Shown piece by piece: positions 15,881 through 24,853 of a DNA stretch of 64,000 bases. Every line of letters starts with the position of its first letter. Position 1 is the stretch's first letter. A program made the position numbers and the translations under genes. Origin of the DNA: CAWINX01 sp963702055 (GTDB taxonomy: Bacteria > Actinomycetota > Thermoleophilia > Solirubrobacterales > 70-9); NCBI GenBank assembly GCA_963702055.1, contig OY969702.1, forward strand, positions 2,108,001 to 2,172,000. Reading direction: 5' to 3'. The notes below the pieces were generated by a model, which was not told the origin of the DNA, searched no databases, and was given only the letters and a program-made list of their open reading frames with translations.

Positions 15881-16908
15881 GTCGCAGGCCGCTGAAGGTC
15901 GGGATCGCGGGCTGCGGACTGATCGGGCGAAAGCGGGCCGAAGCGCTGGGGCCGGAGGACACGCTGCTTGGCTGCGTGGACCTCGTTCCGGAAGCCGCGG
16001 CGACATTGGCCGCCGACCACGGCGCCGTTGCCCACGAGAGCTTCGACGCGCTGCTCGATGATGACCCTGACGTAGTCATCGTCGCTGTCCCTCACGATCA
16101 GCTCGCCGAGCTCGCCGAGCGGGCCCTCGACGCTGGAGTCCATGTCCTGATCGAGAAGCCGGCGGGCCTGGGGACGTCCCAGGTCGAGCGCCTTCAGGCC
16201 GCCGCGGAACACGCCGGTCGTCGCGTCAAGGTCGGCTTCAACCACCGCTTCCACCCCGGCATCGCCCGCGCCGCGGCCGAGGTCCATTCCGGCGAGCACG
16301 GTGAGCTGATGCACCTGCGCGGGCGCTACGGCCATGGCGGCCGGCCCGGCTACGATCGCGAGTGGCGCGCCGAGCCGGCGCGCTCGGGAGGCGGCGAGCT
16401 GATCGACCAGGGCATGCACCTGCTCGACCTGACCCACTGGATCGCCGGCCCGCTGCCGCTGCACTCGGCTCTCTTGCGCACTCAGTTCTGGGATACGCCA
16501 GTCGAGGACAACGCGGCGCTGATCCTCGGCGAGGAGCTGGGACGCACCTCGCCGTGGGCGATGCTGCATGTCACCTGGACCGAGTGGAAGAATCTCTTCT
16601 CGCTGGAGATTTACTGCCGCACCGCGAAGCTCCAGGTCGACGGCCTCGTCCGCTCCTACGGCCCACAGACGCTGCGGATCTACCGTATGAGTCCCGAGCT
16701 GGGCCCGCCTGAGTTGGAGGAGGTGGCCTATGGGCCGGAGGACACTTCCTGGCAGCGCGAGTGGGAGCACTTTGCCGAGGCACTCGACGCCGGCGACGAG
16801 CATCCCCTCAACGGCGATCTCGGCGATGCCCGCTACGCCTGGACCCAGGTCGAGGCCGCCTACGCGGGAAGCGAGTACGCGACGATGCACGAGGCCGTCG
16901 TTCAGTGA
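15877..16908 (+). CDS. Gfo/Idh/MocA-family sugar oxidoreductase
   Basis: The protein is 343 aa. The Rossmann start VGIAGCGLIGRKRAEAL, the DDDPDVVIVAVPHDQLAELA segment and IEKPAG (the conserved EKP) are characteristic, as is VGFNHRFHPG. These enzymes oxidise or reduce sugars or NDP-sugars with NAD(P). In a GDP-heptose operon it may build a modified heptose. The GTG start overlaps hddA by 4 bp. Confidence 0.85.
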   Translation: MSRRPLKVGIAGCGLIGRKRAEALGPEDTLLGCVDLVPEAAATLAADHGAVAHESFDALLDDDPDVVIVAVPHDQLAELAERALDAGVHVLIEKPAGLGTSQVERLQAAAEHAGRRVKVGFNHRFHPGIARAAAEVHSGEHGELMHLRGRYGHGGRPGYDREWRAEPARSGGGELIDQGMHLLDLTHWIAGPLPLHSALLRTQFWDTPVEDNAALILGEELGRTSPWAMLHVTWTEWKNLFSLEIYCRTAKLQVDGLVRSYGPQTLRIYRMSPELGPPELEEVAYGPEDTSWQREWEHFAEALDAGDEHPLNGDLGDARYAWTQVEAAYAGSEYATMHEAVVQ

Positions 16909-17744
16909 CGCGCTCGCGCATTCTTATAACCGGCGGCTCGATGGGCATCGGCCGCGCCGTCGCCGAGGAACTCGCCGCGCACGGCGCGGAGCTGCTGCTG
17001 GTCGCACGTGGGGTCGACGCACTTGAGGAGGCTCGTGCCGCGCTGCCAGGCGAGGGCCACGAAACCCACGCGCTCGACGTCTCCGACGAGCGAGCCTGGG
17101 CTGCGCTCGTCGCGCGCCTCGAGCGCCTCGACGGACTGGTGACGGCGGCAGCAGTGCTCGATCCGGTCGGTTCTGTTGGCAGCTACGAGCCCTCCGCCTT
17201 CCGCCGCACGATCGAGATCAACCTGCTCGGCACCCTGCTTGCGATCCACCACTGCCTGCCGGCGCTGCGTGCCGCCCAGGGCGCGGTCGTGACCTTCAGC
17301 GGCGGCGGCGCCACTGGCCCGCTGCCGCGCTTCGACGCGTACGCGGCTTCGAAGGCGGCCGTCGTGCGGCTGACCGAGAACCTTGCCCCCGAGCTTGCCG
17401 GCGACGGGATTCGCATCAACGCCGTCGCTCCGGGTTTCGTCGCTACCCGGATGCATGAGACGACGCTTGCCGCCGGTCCCGAGGCAGTCGGTGCGGACTA
17501 CTTCGCTCGCACTGAACAAGGCCTATCGGAGGGCGGCGTGTCCCCGGAGGAGGCCGCGCAGCTCGTGCGGCTGCTGCTCGACGCCGAAGCCGCCCCCTTC
17601 GGCGGCAAGCTGATATCCGCCCAGTGGGATGCGTGGCGCGAGCCTGACTTCCGCGCCCGACTCGCGGCCGAGCCCGACCTCGCCACTCTGCGTCGCATCG
17701 ATGACGTGTTCTTTGCCGCGGCGTCGGCAACCACGAAACCATGA
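16905..17744 (+). CDS. Short-chain dehydrogenase/reductase
   Basis: The protein is 279 aa. The GTG at 16905 was chosen because ILITGGSMGIGRAVAEEL begins at residue 5 and the start overlaps the previous stop by 4 bp. The catalytic YAASKAAV (Tyr-xxx-Lys) and the preceding Ser (TFSGGGA) are present, and APGFVATRM is the usual motif after it. It is a probable NAD(P)-dependent reductase for a sugar intermediate. The substrate is unknown. Confidence 0.85.
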   Translation: MTRSRILITGGSMGIGRAVAEELAAHGAELLLVARGVDALEEARAALPGEGHETHALDVSDERAWAALVARLERLDGLVTAAAVLDPVGSVGSYEPSAFRRTIEINLLGTLLAIHHCLPALRAAQGAVVTFSGGGATGPLPRFDAYAASKAAVVRLTENLAPELAGDGIRINAVAPGFVATRMHETTLAAGPEAVGADYFARTEQGLSEGGVSPEEAAQLVRLLLDAEAAPFGGKLISAQWDAWREPDFRARLAAEPDLATLRRIDDVFFAAASATTKP

Positions 17745-18577
17745 ACGACACTGCTCCCCAATCGGCGCCCTTCATCTCCTATGTCGACGACGACGCGAGC
17801 GTTAACTGGTCGGACGAACTCGAGGAGCTGCACGAGGAGAGCAGCCGTACTCACTTCATCGACGTCTGGACACGTGCGGCGATGATCGAGCAACTCGGCG
17901 ACGTGCCGGTGGGTGGAACAATTGCCGACCTCGGCTGCTCGACCGGATATCTGCTCGAAGACCTGCGAGCGGCTCATCCCGAAGCACAGTTGATCGGCGT
18001 CGATCTCGTCGCGTCGGGCCTGCGCAAGGCGCACGCGTTGGTCCCCGAGGCCCGGCTCATGCAGGCCGATGTCTGCAGGCTGCCGCTCGACGACCGCAGC
18101 GTTGACGCCGCCGTCAGCGCCAACCTGCTCGAGCACGTGCCCGATGACAGAGGTGCCCTGTGTGAGCTGAGACGCGTGCTACGACCCGGAGGGCGCGCTG
18201 TGGTTGTTGTCCCCGCCGCTCCCGGGACATACGACTACTACGATCGCTTTCTCGGGCACGAGCGTCGCTACGGGCGCGGTGAGCTTGCTGCAAAAGCACG
18301 CACCGCTGGCCTTGAGGTGCTCGAGGATGTTCACCTCGGCACCATGCTCTATCCCGCCTTCTGGGCGGTCAAGAAGCGCAACCGGCACCGCTTCGATCAC
18401 CTTCGCGGCGCCGCGCTGGAGGAGCGCGTCGCTCTGGACATCGCCAATACGAAGGACTCGCAGCTCGGCGCTTGGGCCTGCCGGCTCGAGCAGGCGCTGC
18501 TGCGCAGTGGCGTGCGGCTTCCGTTCGGGATCCGCGGGCTCACGGTCGTTCGCCGCCAGCCGGAGCAGATCCCATGA
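17741..18577 (+). CDS. Class I SAM-dependent methyltransferase
   Basis: The protein is 278 aa. Motif I is IADLGCSTGYLLEDL, followed by GVDLVASGLRKA, the acidic post-I segment, SANLLEHVPDD and VLRPGGRAVVVVPA, as in Methyltransf_11 proteins. In this operon it probably methylates a sugar or lipid-linked intermediate. The ATGA overlap with the SDR gene and the near contact with the following GT2 suggest co-translation. Confidence 0.82.
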   Translation: MNDTAPQSAPFISYVDDDASVNWSDELEELHEESSRTHFIDVWTRAAMIEQLGDVPVGGTIADLGCSTGYLLEDLRAAHPEAQLIGVDLVASGLRKAHALVPEARLMQADVCRLPLDDRSVDAAVSANLLEHVPDDRGALCELRRVLRPGGRAVVVVPAAPGTYDYYDRFLGHERRYGRGELAAKARTAGLEVLEDVHLGTMLYPAFWAVKKRNRHRFDHLRGAALEERVALDIANTKDSQLGAWACRLEQALLRSGVRLPFGIRGLTVVRRQPEQIP

Positions 18578-19536
18578 CGGGGAGCCCTGAGCGCAAGCTG
18601 CTGAGCGTCGTCGTCCCTGCCTACAACGAGGAGGACAACGTTGCCCGCGTGTACGAGCGGCTTCGAGAGGTGATCGAGCCACTTGGGATGGAGTGGGAGC
18701 TGATCTTCGCCGTTGACCCCTGCACCGACCGGACCGAGTTGCGCATCGGCGAGCTGCGAGAGCACGACCGCCGCGTCAAGATGCTGCGTTTCTCACGGCG
18801 TGTCGGGCAGCCGATGGCGACGCTGGGGGGCATGGAGGCGGCCACCGGCGACGCCGTGGTGGTTATCGACTGCGACCTCCAGGATCCGCCGGAATTGATC
18901 CCCGATCTGGTGGCCCGCTGGCATGACGGTTTCGATGTCGTCTACGCCCAGCGCCGCACCCGTGAAGGGGAGACCTTGCCTAAGCGCATCGTCGCCTCGC
19001 TCGGCTACCGCCTGATCAAGCGGATCGCGGAGGTCGAAATCCCCCCCAACACAGGCGATTTTCGCCTCATGAGCCGGCGCGTCGTCCGTCATGTTGTCGC
19101 TCTCGATGAGAGCCATGGCTTTCTACGCGGGCTGGTCGGCTTGGTCGGCTTCCCGCAAACCAGCGTCCTCTACGACCGTGATGCGCGGGCAGCTGGTACC
19201 AGTAAGTACAACCGCTTCTGGGGTTCGCTCGTGATCGGCCTTAACGGGGTTGTCGGCTTTTCCCGCTACCCGTTGCAGTTCATCTCGCTCGGCGGCATCC
19301 TGCTCTCGGGATTCGCGTTCCTGCTCGCCGCTGTCTACGTCGTGTTGAAGCTTGCCGGGACGAGCTTCCCGCTCGGCAACCCGACGATCGTGATCTTGCT
19401 CTGCCTCTTCAGTGGTATCCAGCTGCTCTCACTGGGGATTATGGGCGAGTACGTAGGGCGTATCTACGACGAGGTTCGGCACCGGCCGAAGTACATCGTG
19501 CAGTCGCGCCTCGGGTGGGACGACGAGGGGGCGTGA
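18574..19536 (+). CDS. GT2 glycosyltransferase, polyprenyl-phosphate type, with two C-terminal membrane helices
   Basis: The protein is 320 aa (ATG 18574; the frame is open further upstream but that part lacks similarity). LSVVVPAYNEEDNVARVYE opens the GT-A fold, IDCDLQDPPE contains the DxD motif, and MSRRVV and YNRFWG-like elements match the DPM1/GtrB branch. Two hydrophobic helices at about residues 230-255 and 265-295 anchor it in the membrane. It probably loads a sugar onto undecaprenyl phosphate for use by the GT-C proteins downstream. Confidence 0.85.
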   Translation: MTGSPERKLLSVVVPAYNEEDNVARVYERLREVIEPLGMEWELIFAVDPCTDRTELRIGELREHDRRVKMLRFSRRVGQPMATLGGMEAATGDAVVVIDCDLQDPPELIPDLVARWHDGFDVVYAQRRTREGETLPKRIVASLGYRLIKRIAEVEIPPNTGDFRLMSRRVVRHVVALDESHGFLRGLVGLVGFPQTSVLYDRDARAAGTSKYNRFWGSLVIGLNGVVGFSRYPLQFISLGGILLSGFAFLLAAVYVVLKLAGTSFPLGNPTIVILLCLFSGIQLLSLGIMGEYVGRIYDEVRHRPKYIVQSRLGWDDEGA

Positions 19537-20261
19537 GGTTCCCCACCAACCGTCCCCTGCCGCCGGTCTGCATCCTCGCCGGGGGGCTCGGGACACGCCT
19601 CGGCGAGCAGGTGCAAGACACTCCGAAGCCTCTGATTGAGGTTGCCGGCGAGCCCTTCCTGATGCATCAGCTGCGCCTGCTGGCGCGCCAAGGAGCCGGG
19701 CTGGTCGTCCTTTGCGTCGGCTACCTGGGCGAGCGGATCGAGGAGCGGATCGGCAGAGAGCGCTTCGGCATCTCGATCCGCTACAGCTACGACGCCCCCG
19801 GCCTCGACGGCACGCTCGGCGCAATCCGGCGCGCACACGAGCTGCTGGGCGAGCGCTTCCTCGTCCTCTACGGCGATACCTATCTGCGGATCGACTACGC
19901 CGATGTCGCCCAAGTCTGGGAGGCCAGCGGCCTGCCGGCGGTGATGACCGTTCTGCGCAACGAGGGGCGCTGGGACGCATCCAACGCGGTGTACGCCGAC
20001 GGCCTCGTCACAGCCTACGACAAGCGCTCGCCCAGGCCCGAGATGCACTGGATCGACTACGGCCTGGGCGGCCTCACCGCCGCGGCCCTCAGCGTGGTGC
20101 CGGAGCATGAGCGCGATCTCGAAACGCTTTACCACGAACTCTCGCGAACGGGCAGGCTCTGCGCCTACGAAGCCGAGCATCGCTTTTTCGAGATCGGAAC
20201 GCCAGCCGCCCTAGCGGAAACGGACGCCTACCTTCGTCGTCAGAATTCTGTTAACAGGTGA
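19533..20261 (+). CDS. hddC: D-glycero-alpha-D-manno-heptose 1-phosphate guanylyltransferase-like nucleotidyltransferase
   Basis: The protein is 242 aa (GTG 19533 overlaps the GT2 stop by 4 bp). CILAGGLGTRLGEQ and TPKPLIEVAGEPFL are the nucleotidyl-transfer signature, with LVLYGDTYLR holding the metal-binding Asp. The closest functional class is HddC, which makes GDP-heptose. Mannose-1-phosphate guanylyltransferases are the alternative. The presence of gmhA, hddA and gmhB in the same operon favours heptose. Confidence 0.82.
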   Translation: MRFPTNRPLPPVCILAGGLGTRLGEQVQDTPKPLIEVAGEPFLMHQLRLLARQGAGLVVLCVGYLGERIEERIGRERFGISIRYSYDAPGLDGTLGAIRRAHELLGERFLVLYGDTYLRIDYADVAQVWEASGLPAVMTVLRNEGRWDASNAVYADGLVTAYDKRSPRPEMHWIDYGLGGLTAAALSVVPEHERDLETLYHELSRTGRLCAYEAEHRFFEIGTPAALAETDAYLRRQNSVNR

Positions 20262-22069
20262 CACAGCCTCACATTAACCGTCTAGGGAATGCGGCCGTCA
20301 CGCACATGCTGGTGGGCGCATTGGTCTGTCTCTTCGTCCTCTCACCGGCGATTTTCACGCCTTGGGGATTCGGCCTGGACTACAGCAATCACCTCTGGTT
20401 GGTCCGGCAGCAGGGGCTGGCGATCTCGCACATCGGTCACCCGACGTTGTATCTGCAGACCCCCAACGGGATCTTCGAGCCCTTTTACGGCTTCTACGGT
20501 GGCACGCTCTACGCGACGGCCGGCGCCGTCAGCGCAATACTCGGTGGCCACCCCTATCCGGTGTATGTTGCATCCATCGGGGCGGCTGCGGCGCTCGCCT
20601 ACGGTGGGACGTGGTGGCTCGGTCGCCAGCTTGGCCTGAGCCGCTGGGTGGCACACTTACCTGCGGTTGTCGTAGTGACCGCCGCCTATTACCTGACCGA
20701 CGCGTATGCACGCGGGGCCTGGCCGGAGCTTGTCGCGCTCTCGGCGGTGCCGATGTTCCTTGCCGGCGGGGCACGGTTGTTGACCGGCCCGTGGCGGGCG
20801 GGACCGGTCGCGCTGTTTGTACTGGGAACGGTGGCGATGACGGGTAGCCACAACATCACGCTGTTCTGGAGTGCGATCGTGATCGGACCGATCGCCGTGG
20901 CAGCCTGGATCGCTGTCGGAAGATTTCGTCCGTCACTGCGCTCGGTCATGGCCGTGGCCGCGCTCGGCGCGGTGGCCGTGGGGATCAACGCGTGGTTCCT
21001 CGTGTTGGACGTGCGGCACAGTGCCGACACGCAGGCGTGGGTCCAGAACATCGCCTTCGCCACGGATTTCACCAAGTTCTTCTTCTTCAACAACATCGGT
21101 GTCGTTCTCGACCCGCTGCGACATACTCCAGCTCAGTCGACCACTTACGGCCTGACGATTGCCGCGCCTGTGGCGGCGTTCTGTCTGAACATGGCCTTGG
21201 TGGCGCTTGCGTGGAGGGATGCCCGCCGGGCGGACCGCGCGCTGAGGGCACTTTGGCTGATCCTGCTGGCGGCCATGGTGTTGATCATCACTATGATGGT
21301 GATGCCCGGCAGCTGGTGGAAGGCTCTCGGCACCCCGTTTACTGATATCCAGTACCCCTATCGACTCGCAGGTTGGTTACTTCTCGTCATCGCCGTGCAG
21401 CTTGCGATCAGCCTGCGCTTCGCTCAGCGTCTGACCGGTCGCCGCCATTGGATCGCCGTCGGTCTTGCGGCGGCTCTGATAATCGCCACGGTCATCCAGG
21501 CCTCGGTACAGATGTATTCCGGAGGGCGCATGGACGGCACCGCCAACAAGGACACTCACCCACGGGAGGCTGCGCTCGCCAACGGTCCCACGACACCGCC
21601 GGTGACCTTCTACGATCCATACAGTTATGCGGATGCGTCGCTGCCAGTGGTCGCGCTCCCGGCCGGGCGGACGGTCACTCTGCCCGTACCGAGCCCGGGG
21701 CAGACGCGTCTCGTCGCAAGGGTGAAGCTGCCGCCGGGCCCGGGGCCGATCGGGACGAACATCGCGGCCGGCCCCTACGCCGTGCACGTCAGCGGCATGG
21801 CGCTCGTCGGTCGCACTTCCGCCGGCATGATGGTTGTGAAGCCTGCGTCAGGCGGCGCGAAGAGAGCCCGGCTGGTCGTCGTAGCCGACGCAGGCAAGGT
21901 ACAGACGCTCGCCGGCATTATTTCGGTCCTCTGCTTAATTGCCAGTTTCGGCCTGGTGGCCATACTCGCGCTGCGTGCCTCCCGTTTGCCTCGGCTAGCA
22001 GGGCAAGCGATGCTTGGCATCATCGGCAAAGAGGGCGAGGCTAGGGACGAGGACGGGGACGGCCGTTGA
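20258..22069 (+). CDS. Polytopic membrane protein, GT-C-like
   Basis: The protein is 603 aa with about ten to twelve hydrophobic segments, the first at residues 17-35, and an extracytoplasmic C-terminal domain (about 420-540) followed by a last helix. GFGLDYSNHLWLVRQQG, near the end of the first loop, contains an Asp in the place where GT-C glycosyltransferases have their catalytic acid. YAR-GAWPELVAL follows. The family is often called 6-pyruvoyl-tetrahydropterin-synthase-related, a misleading name. It is a probable transferase using polyprenyl-phosphate sugar. It overlaps hddC by 4 bp. Confidence 0.65.
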   Translation: MTQPHINRLGNAAVTHMLVGALVCLFVLSPAIFTPWGFGLDYSNHLWLVRQQGLAISHIGHPTLYLQTPNGIFEPFYGFYGGTLYATAGAVSAILGGHPYPVYVASIGAAAALAYGGTWWLGRQLGLSRWVAHLPAVVVVTAAYYLTDAYARGAWPELVALSAVPMFLAGGARLLTGPWRAGPVALFVLGTVAMTGSHNITLFWSAIVIGPIAVAAWIAVGRFRPSLRSVMAVAALGAVAVGINAWFLVLDVRHSADTQAWVQNIAFATDFTKFFFFNNIGVVLDPLRHTPAQSTTYGLTIAAPVAAFCLNMALVALAWRDARRADRALRALWLILLAAMVLIITMMVMPGSWWKALGTPFTDIQYPYRLAGWLLLVIAVQLAISLRFAQRLTGRRHWIAVGLAAALIIATVIQASVQMYSGGRMDGTANKDTHPREAALANGPTTPPVTFYDPYSYADASLPVVALPAGRTVTLPVPSPGQTRLVARVKLPPGPGPIGTNIAAGPYAVHVSGMALVGRTSAGMMVVKPASGGAKRARLVVVADAGKVQTLAGIISVLCLIASFGLVAILALRASRLPRLAGQAMLGIIGKEGEARDEDGDGR

Positions 22070-22089
22070 GGTAGATATCTTGCCCGGCC

Positions 22090-24051
22090 ATGGCCGAGGT
22101 CACCGCTCCGCCGCCGGATACGCTGCCCACCTGCGGCGGCGTTCGTGACACGTTGGCCGCGCACCCGGTTGCGGCTGCTGTCGGGCTCTACGCAGTTGTC
22201 GCAGTTGCCGCCGCAGTCGCCGCTTACTTGGCGATCTTCACCCAGTTCGCTCCCTATGACGACGAAGGATCCGCGCTCGTGGCGCTGAAGGCGTTTGCGC
22301 AAGGCCATGTTCTCTACCGCGACGTTTACTCAGAGTACGGGCCGTTCTACTTCGAACTGTGGGGCGGTCTGTTCGCGCTCACCGGTCACGCAGTAACCAC
22401 CGATGCGAGCCGCTCGATTGTCATCGTCGTCTGGGTGGCGGCCAGCCTTCTGTTCGGGTTTGCCGCACAGAGGCTGACGGGCCGTCTGATACTTGGCGTG
22501 ACGGGAATGATTGTGGCCTTCGCGATCCTGCAGGTTCTCGTTGCCGAGCCGATGCTTCCACACGGTCTCGATGTGCTGCTGCTGGCTTCCTTCACGCTGC
22601 TCATAGCCGGTGGGCCGACGCGCCGAGTCGTCCTTACCGGTGGATCTTGTGGCGCCCTCCTAGCTGCGCTGATCTTGACAAAGGTCAACATCGGTGCCTT
22701 TGCGATTGCGGCGGTTGCCCTTGCGGCGGTGCTCACAGTTGAGCCGCTTCATCGTCGCGCCTGGTTGCGATGGTTGGTGATAGCTGCGTTTGTCTCGATG
22801 CCCGTTGTCATCATGGCGCGCGACCTGAATGTGGAGTTAGTGCGGAATCTGGCGGCGCTCGAGATTCTCGCTGGTATCGCGATGATCGTTGCGGCTTGGC
22901 CGGCGCGCCCAAAGCAGGGCGAGGATGATTTTGCTCTCTCGCGCTGGCTACTTGCCGCCGGCGTCGGCTTCGGGATCGTCTTTGCCCTGATCCTGAGTGT
23001 CATCCTGTTGATCGGTTCGACTCCGGCTGACGTCTATGACGGCGTCATAGTCCAAGCGCTTCGAGTTCGGGACGTGTTCATGGTCCCCCTTTCCTTCCCT
23101 TCGGCCGCTCTGGACTGGGGGATCTTCGCGGTTGCCGCCGCTGCTCTGACAGTCCGATTGCCCGCTGGCGATCCCGAGGCGCCTTCGGTCTGGCCTGGGT
23201 TGTTGCGAGCCGTCGCTGGCTTGACCATCTGGTTTTCGGTGGCGCGCATGGCTCCGTTTGCGCTCGGTCCCTCAGCCGGCAATCCCAACACGCTGCCACT
23301 CGTGCTTGCATGGGTGGCAGCGATCCCGCCCGCAGGCGCCCGGGAATCCGCCCCAAGGCGCTTCCTGCGAGTGTTCTTGCCGGCTCTTGCCGTGGCTGAA
23401 ACGCTCCAGGTTTACCCAGTGGCCGGCAGTCAGGTGGGAATCGCCGCGGTCTCCTTCGTTCCCGTCGGGGCGCTATGCCTTGGCGATGCTCTCACCTGCC
23501 TGCGCGCCTGGGGTGCGGCTCGGGGTTCTAGGGCGCTGGAGCGCTTTGGTGTGGTGGCCACGGTGGCGAGCGTCGCACTAATGGCCGAGTTCGGACTCCA
23601 CTCAATCGCTCAGCCAGGACTGACGTACGCCAGCGCTTATCGTCATCAACAACGCCTGCCGTTTGCAAGCGCGACCCTGCTGCGCCTTCCATCCTCCGAT
23701 GTCGCCACCTACACGGGCGTAGTCGACCTACTGCGCCGGTACCGTTGCACGACCTTCATTGGCTACCCGAACGTCAACAGTCTTTATCTCTGGTCATCAA
23801 TTGAAGCTCCCCCGCCCGCTGCCCCCGGTGTTTGGATGTATGCTCTTGACAGTGAGCAGCAGCAGCGCGTCGTCGACGAGTTGCGCGCTTCGCTTCGCCC
23901 CTGCGCCATTCGCAGCGACGCAAGGGCCAGTGAATGGCTCCAGGGGAGGCCTCCCCCGCAGACGCCTCTCGTCCGCTACATCTTCAATGACTTCAAACCT
24001 GTAGCGCAGGTTGGGGACTTCCAGTTCCTGCTTCCAAAAAGCAACGGGTAG
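22090..24051 (+). CDS. Polytopic membrane protein, GT39/ArnT-like
   Basis: The protein is 653 aa with about eleven membrane helices and a soluble C-terminal portion (about residues 500-653). YDDEGSALVALKAFAQGHVLYRDVYSEYGPFYF near residues 57-90 has the acidic D-x-E loop and Y-P-like features of PMT/GT39 transferases. It probably transfers a sugar from a lipid carrier at the outer face of the membrane. It is the last gene of the heptose operon, followed by a convergent gene 4 bp away, so a shared terminator is likely. Confidence 0.65.
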   Translation: MAEVTAPPPDTLPTCGGVRDTLAAHPVAAAVGLYAVVAVAAAVAAYLAIFTQFAPYDDEGSALVALKAFAQGHVLYRDVYSEYGPFYFELWGGLFALTGHAVTTDASRSIVIVVWVAASLLFGFAAQRLTGRLILGVTGMIVAFAILQVLVAEPMLPHGLDVLLLASFTLLIAGGPTRRVVLTGGSCGALLAALILTKVNIGAFAIAAVALAAVLTVEPLHRRAWLRWLVIAAFVSMPVVIMARDLNVELVRNLAALEILAGIAMIVAAWPARPKQGEDDFALSRWLLAAGVGFGIVFALILSVILLIGSTPADVYDGVIVQALRVRDVFMVPLSFPSAALDWGIFAVAAAALTVRLPAGDPEAPSVWPGLLRAVAGLTIWFSVARMAPFALGPSAGNPNTLPLVLAWVAAIPPAGARESAPRRFLRVFLPALAVAETLQVYPVAGSQVGIAAVSFVPVGALCLGDALTCLRAWGAARGSRALERFGVVATVASVALMAEFGLHSIAQPGLTYASAYRHQQRLPFASATLLRLPSSDVATYTGVVDLLRRYRCTTFIGYPNVNSLYLWSSIEAPPPAAPGVWMYALDSEQQQRVVDELRASLRPCAIRSDARASEWLQGRPPPQTPLVRYIFNDFKPVAQVGDFQFLLPKSNG

Positions 24052-24055
24052 CCGT

Positions 24056-24853
24056 CTACGGATGCCGCTGACTCTGCGCGACGGCTCGCCGTCGCTTCAC
24101 CCCAGGAGGATCAGCTTCGATGTCGCCTCTGCGATAGTCGCCGCGGCTTAGGTGGTGCTCGAGGAAGACGTAGAGGACGATGAACAGATAGCGGCTGCCC
24201 ATCTCGCTGAGAGCGAGCTTTGAGACGCCGGCCTTGCGGTTCGTCCAGGAAATTGGGACGATCCCGTAGCTGTAACCGCGCACCACGGCCTTCAAGGGGA
24301 GCTCAACAGTCAGGTTGAAGTGGTGGGAGAGCAGTGGTTTGACGTTCTCGATCACCTCCCGCCGGTATGCCTTGAAGGCGTTCGTCGTGTCGTTGTAGCC
24401 ATGGCGGAACAGGAGGCGGATTCCCCAGTTGACGATCCGGTTCATGATCAGCTTCGAGCGCGGGTAGTCGGTGACGGTGGAACCGTGCATGAAGCGCGAG
24501 CCAAACGCGCACTCGTATCCCTCTTCGAGTAGTCGCTGGTAGGCGACGAGGTCCCTGGGGCTGTCGGATCCATCGGCCATTACTATCGCCACCGCGTCGC
24601 CCTCGAAGGCTTCGAGGCCGGCTTTTACCGCAAAGCCGAAGCCGTTCTTGTAAGGGGAGGGCAGGCAGCGAACTTGCGGATGGCCGGCTGCGATGTGCTC
24701 GACGGCTTCAGCGGTCCGATCGGTGCTGGAATCGTCGACGACGATCACTTCGTGCTCGATCCCCTCCCTCTCCAGCTCCTGGACGAGGCTCCCGACTGTT
24801 TCCCCGACCGAAGCCTCCTCGTTATGGGCGGGAATGACTACGGAGAGCTTCAT
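24056..24853 (-). CDS. GT2 glycosyltransferase (dolichol-phosphate-mannose-synthase-like, soluble)
   Basis: The protein is 265 aa. LSVVIPAHNEEASVGETVGSL, VDDSSTDRTAE and IVMADGSDSP (metal-binding region) identify a GT-A fold of the DPM1/polyprenyl-phosphate class, without the C-terminal membrane helices of the gene at 18574. FLEHHLSRGDYRRGD near the C-terminus is typical of such proteins in lipopolysaccharide loci. The stop-side neighbour is convergent. The start overlaps the epimerase stop by 4 bp. Confidence 0.85.
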   Translation of the reverse strand: MKLSVVIPAHNEEASVGETVGSLVQELEREGIEHEVIVVDDSSTDRTAEAVEHIAAGHPQVRCLPSPYKNGFGFAVKAGLEAFEGDAVAIVMADGSDSPRDLVAYQRLLEEGYECAFGSRFMHGSTVTDYPRSKLIMNRIVNWGIRLLFRHGYNDTTNAFKAYRREVIENVKPLLSHHFNLTVELPLKAVVRGYSYGIVPISWTNRKAGVSKLALSEMGSRYLFIVLYVFLEHHLSRGDYRRGDIEADPPGVKRRRAVAQSQRHP

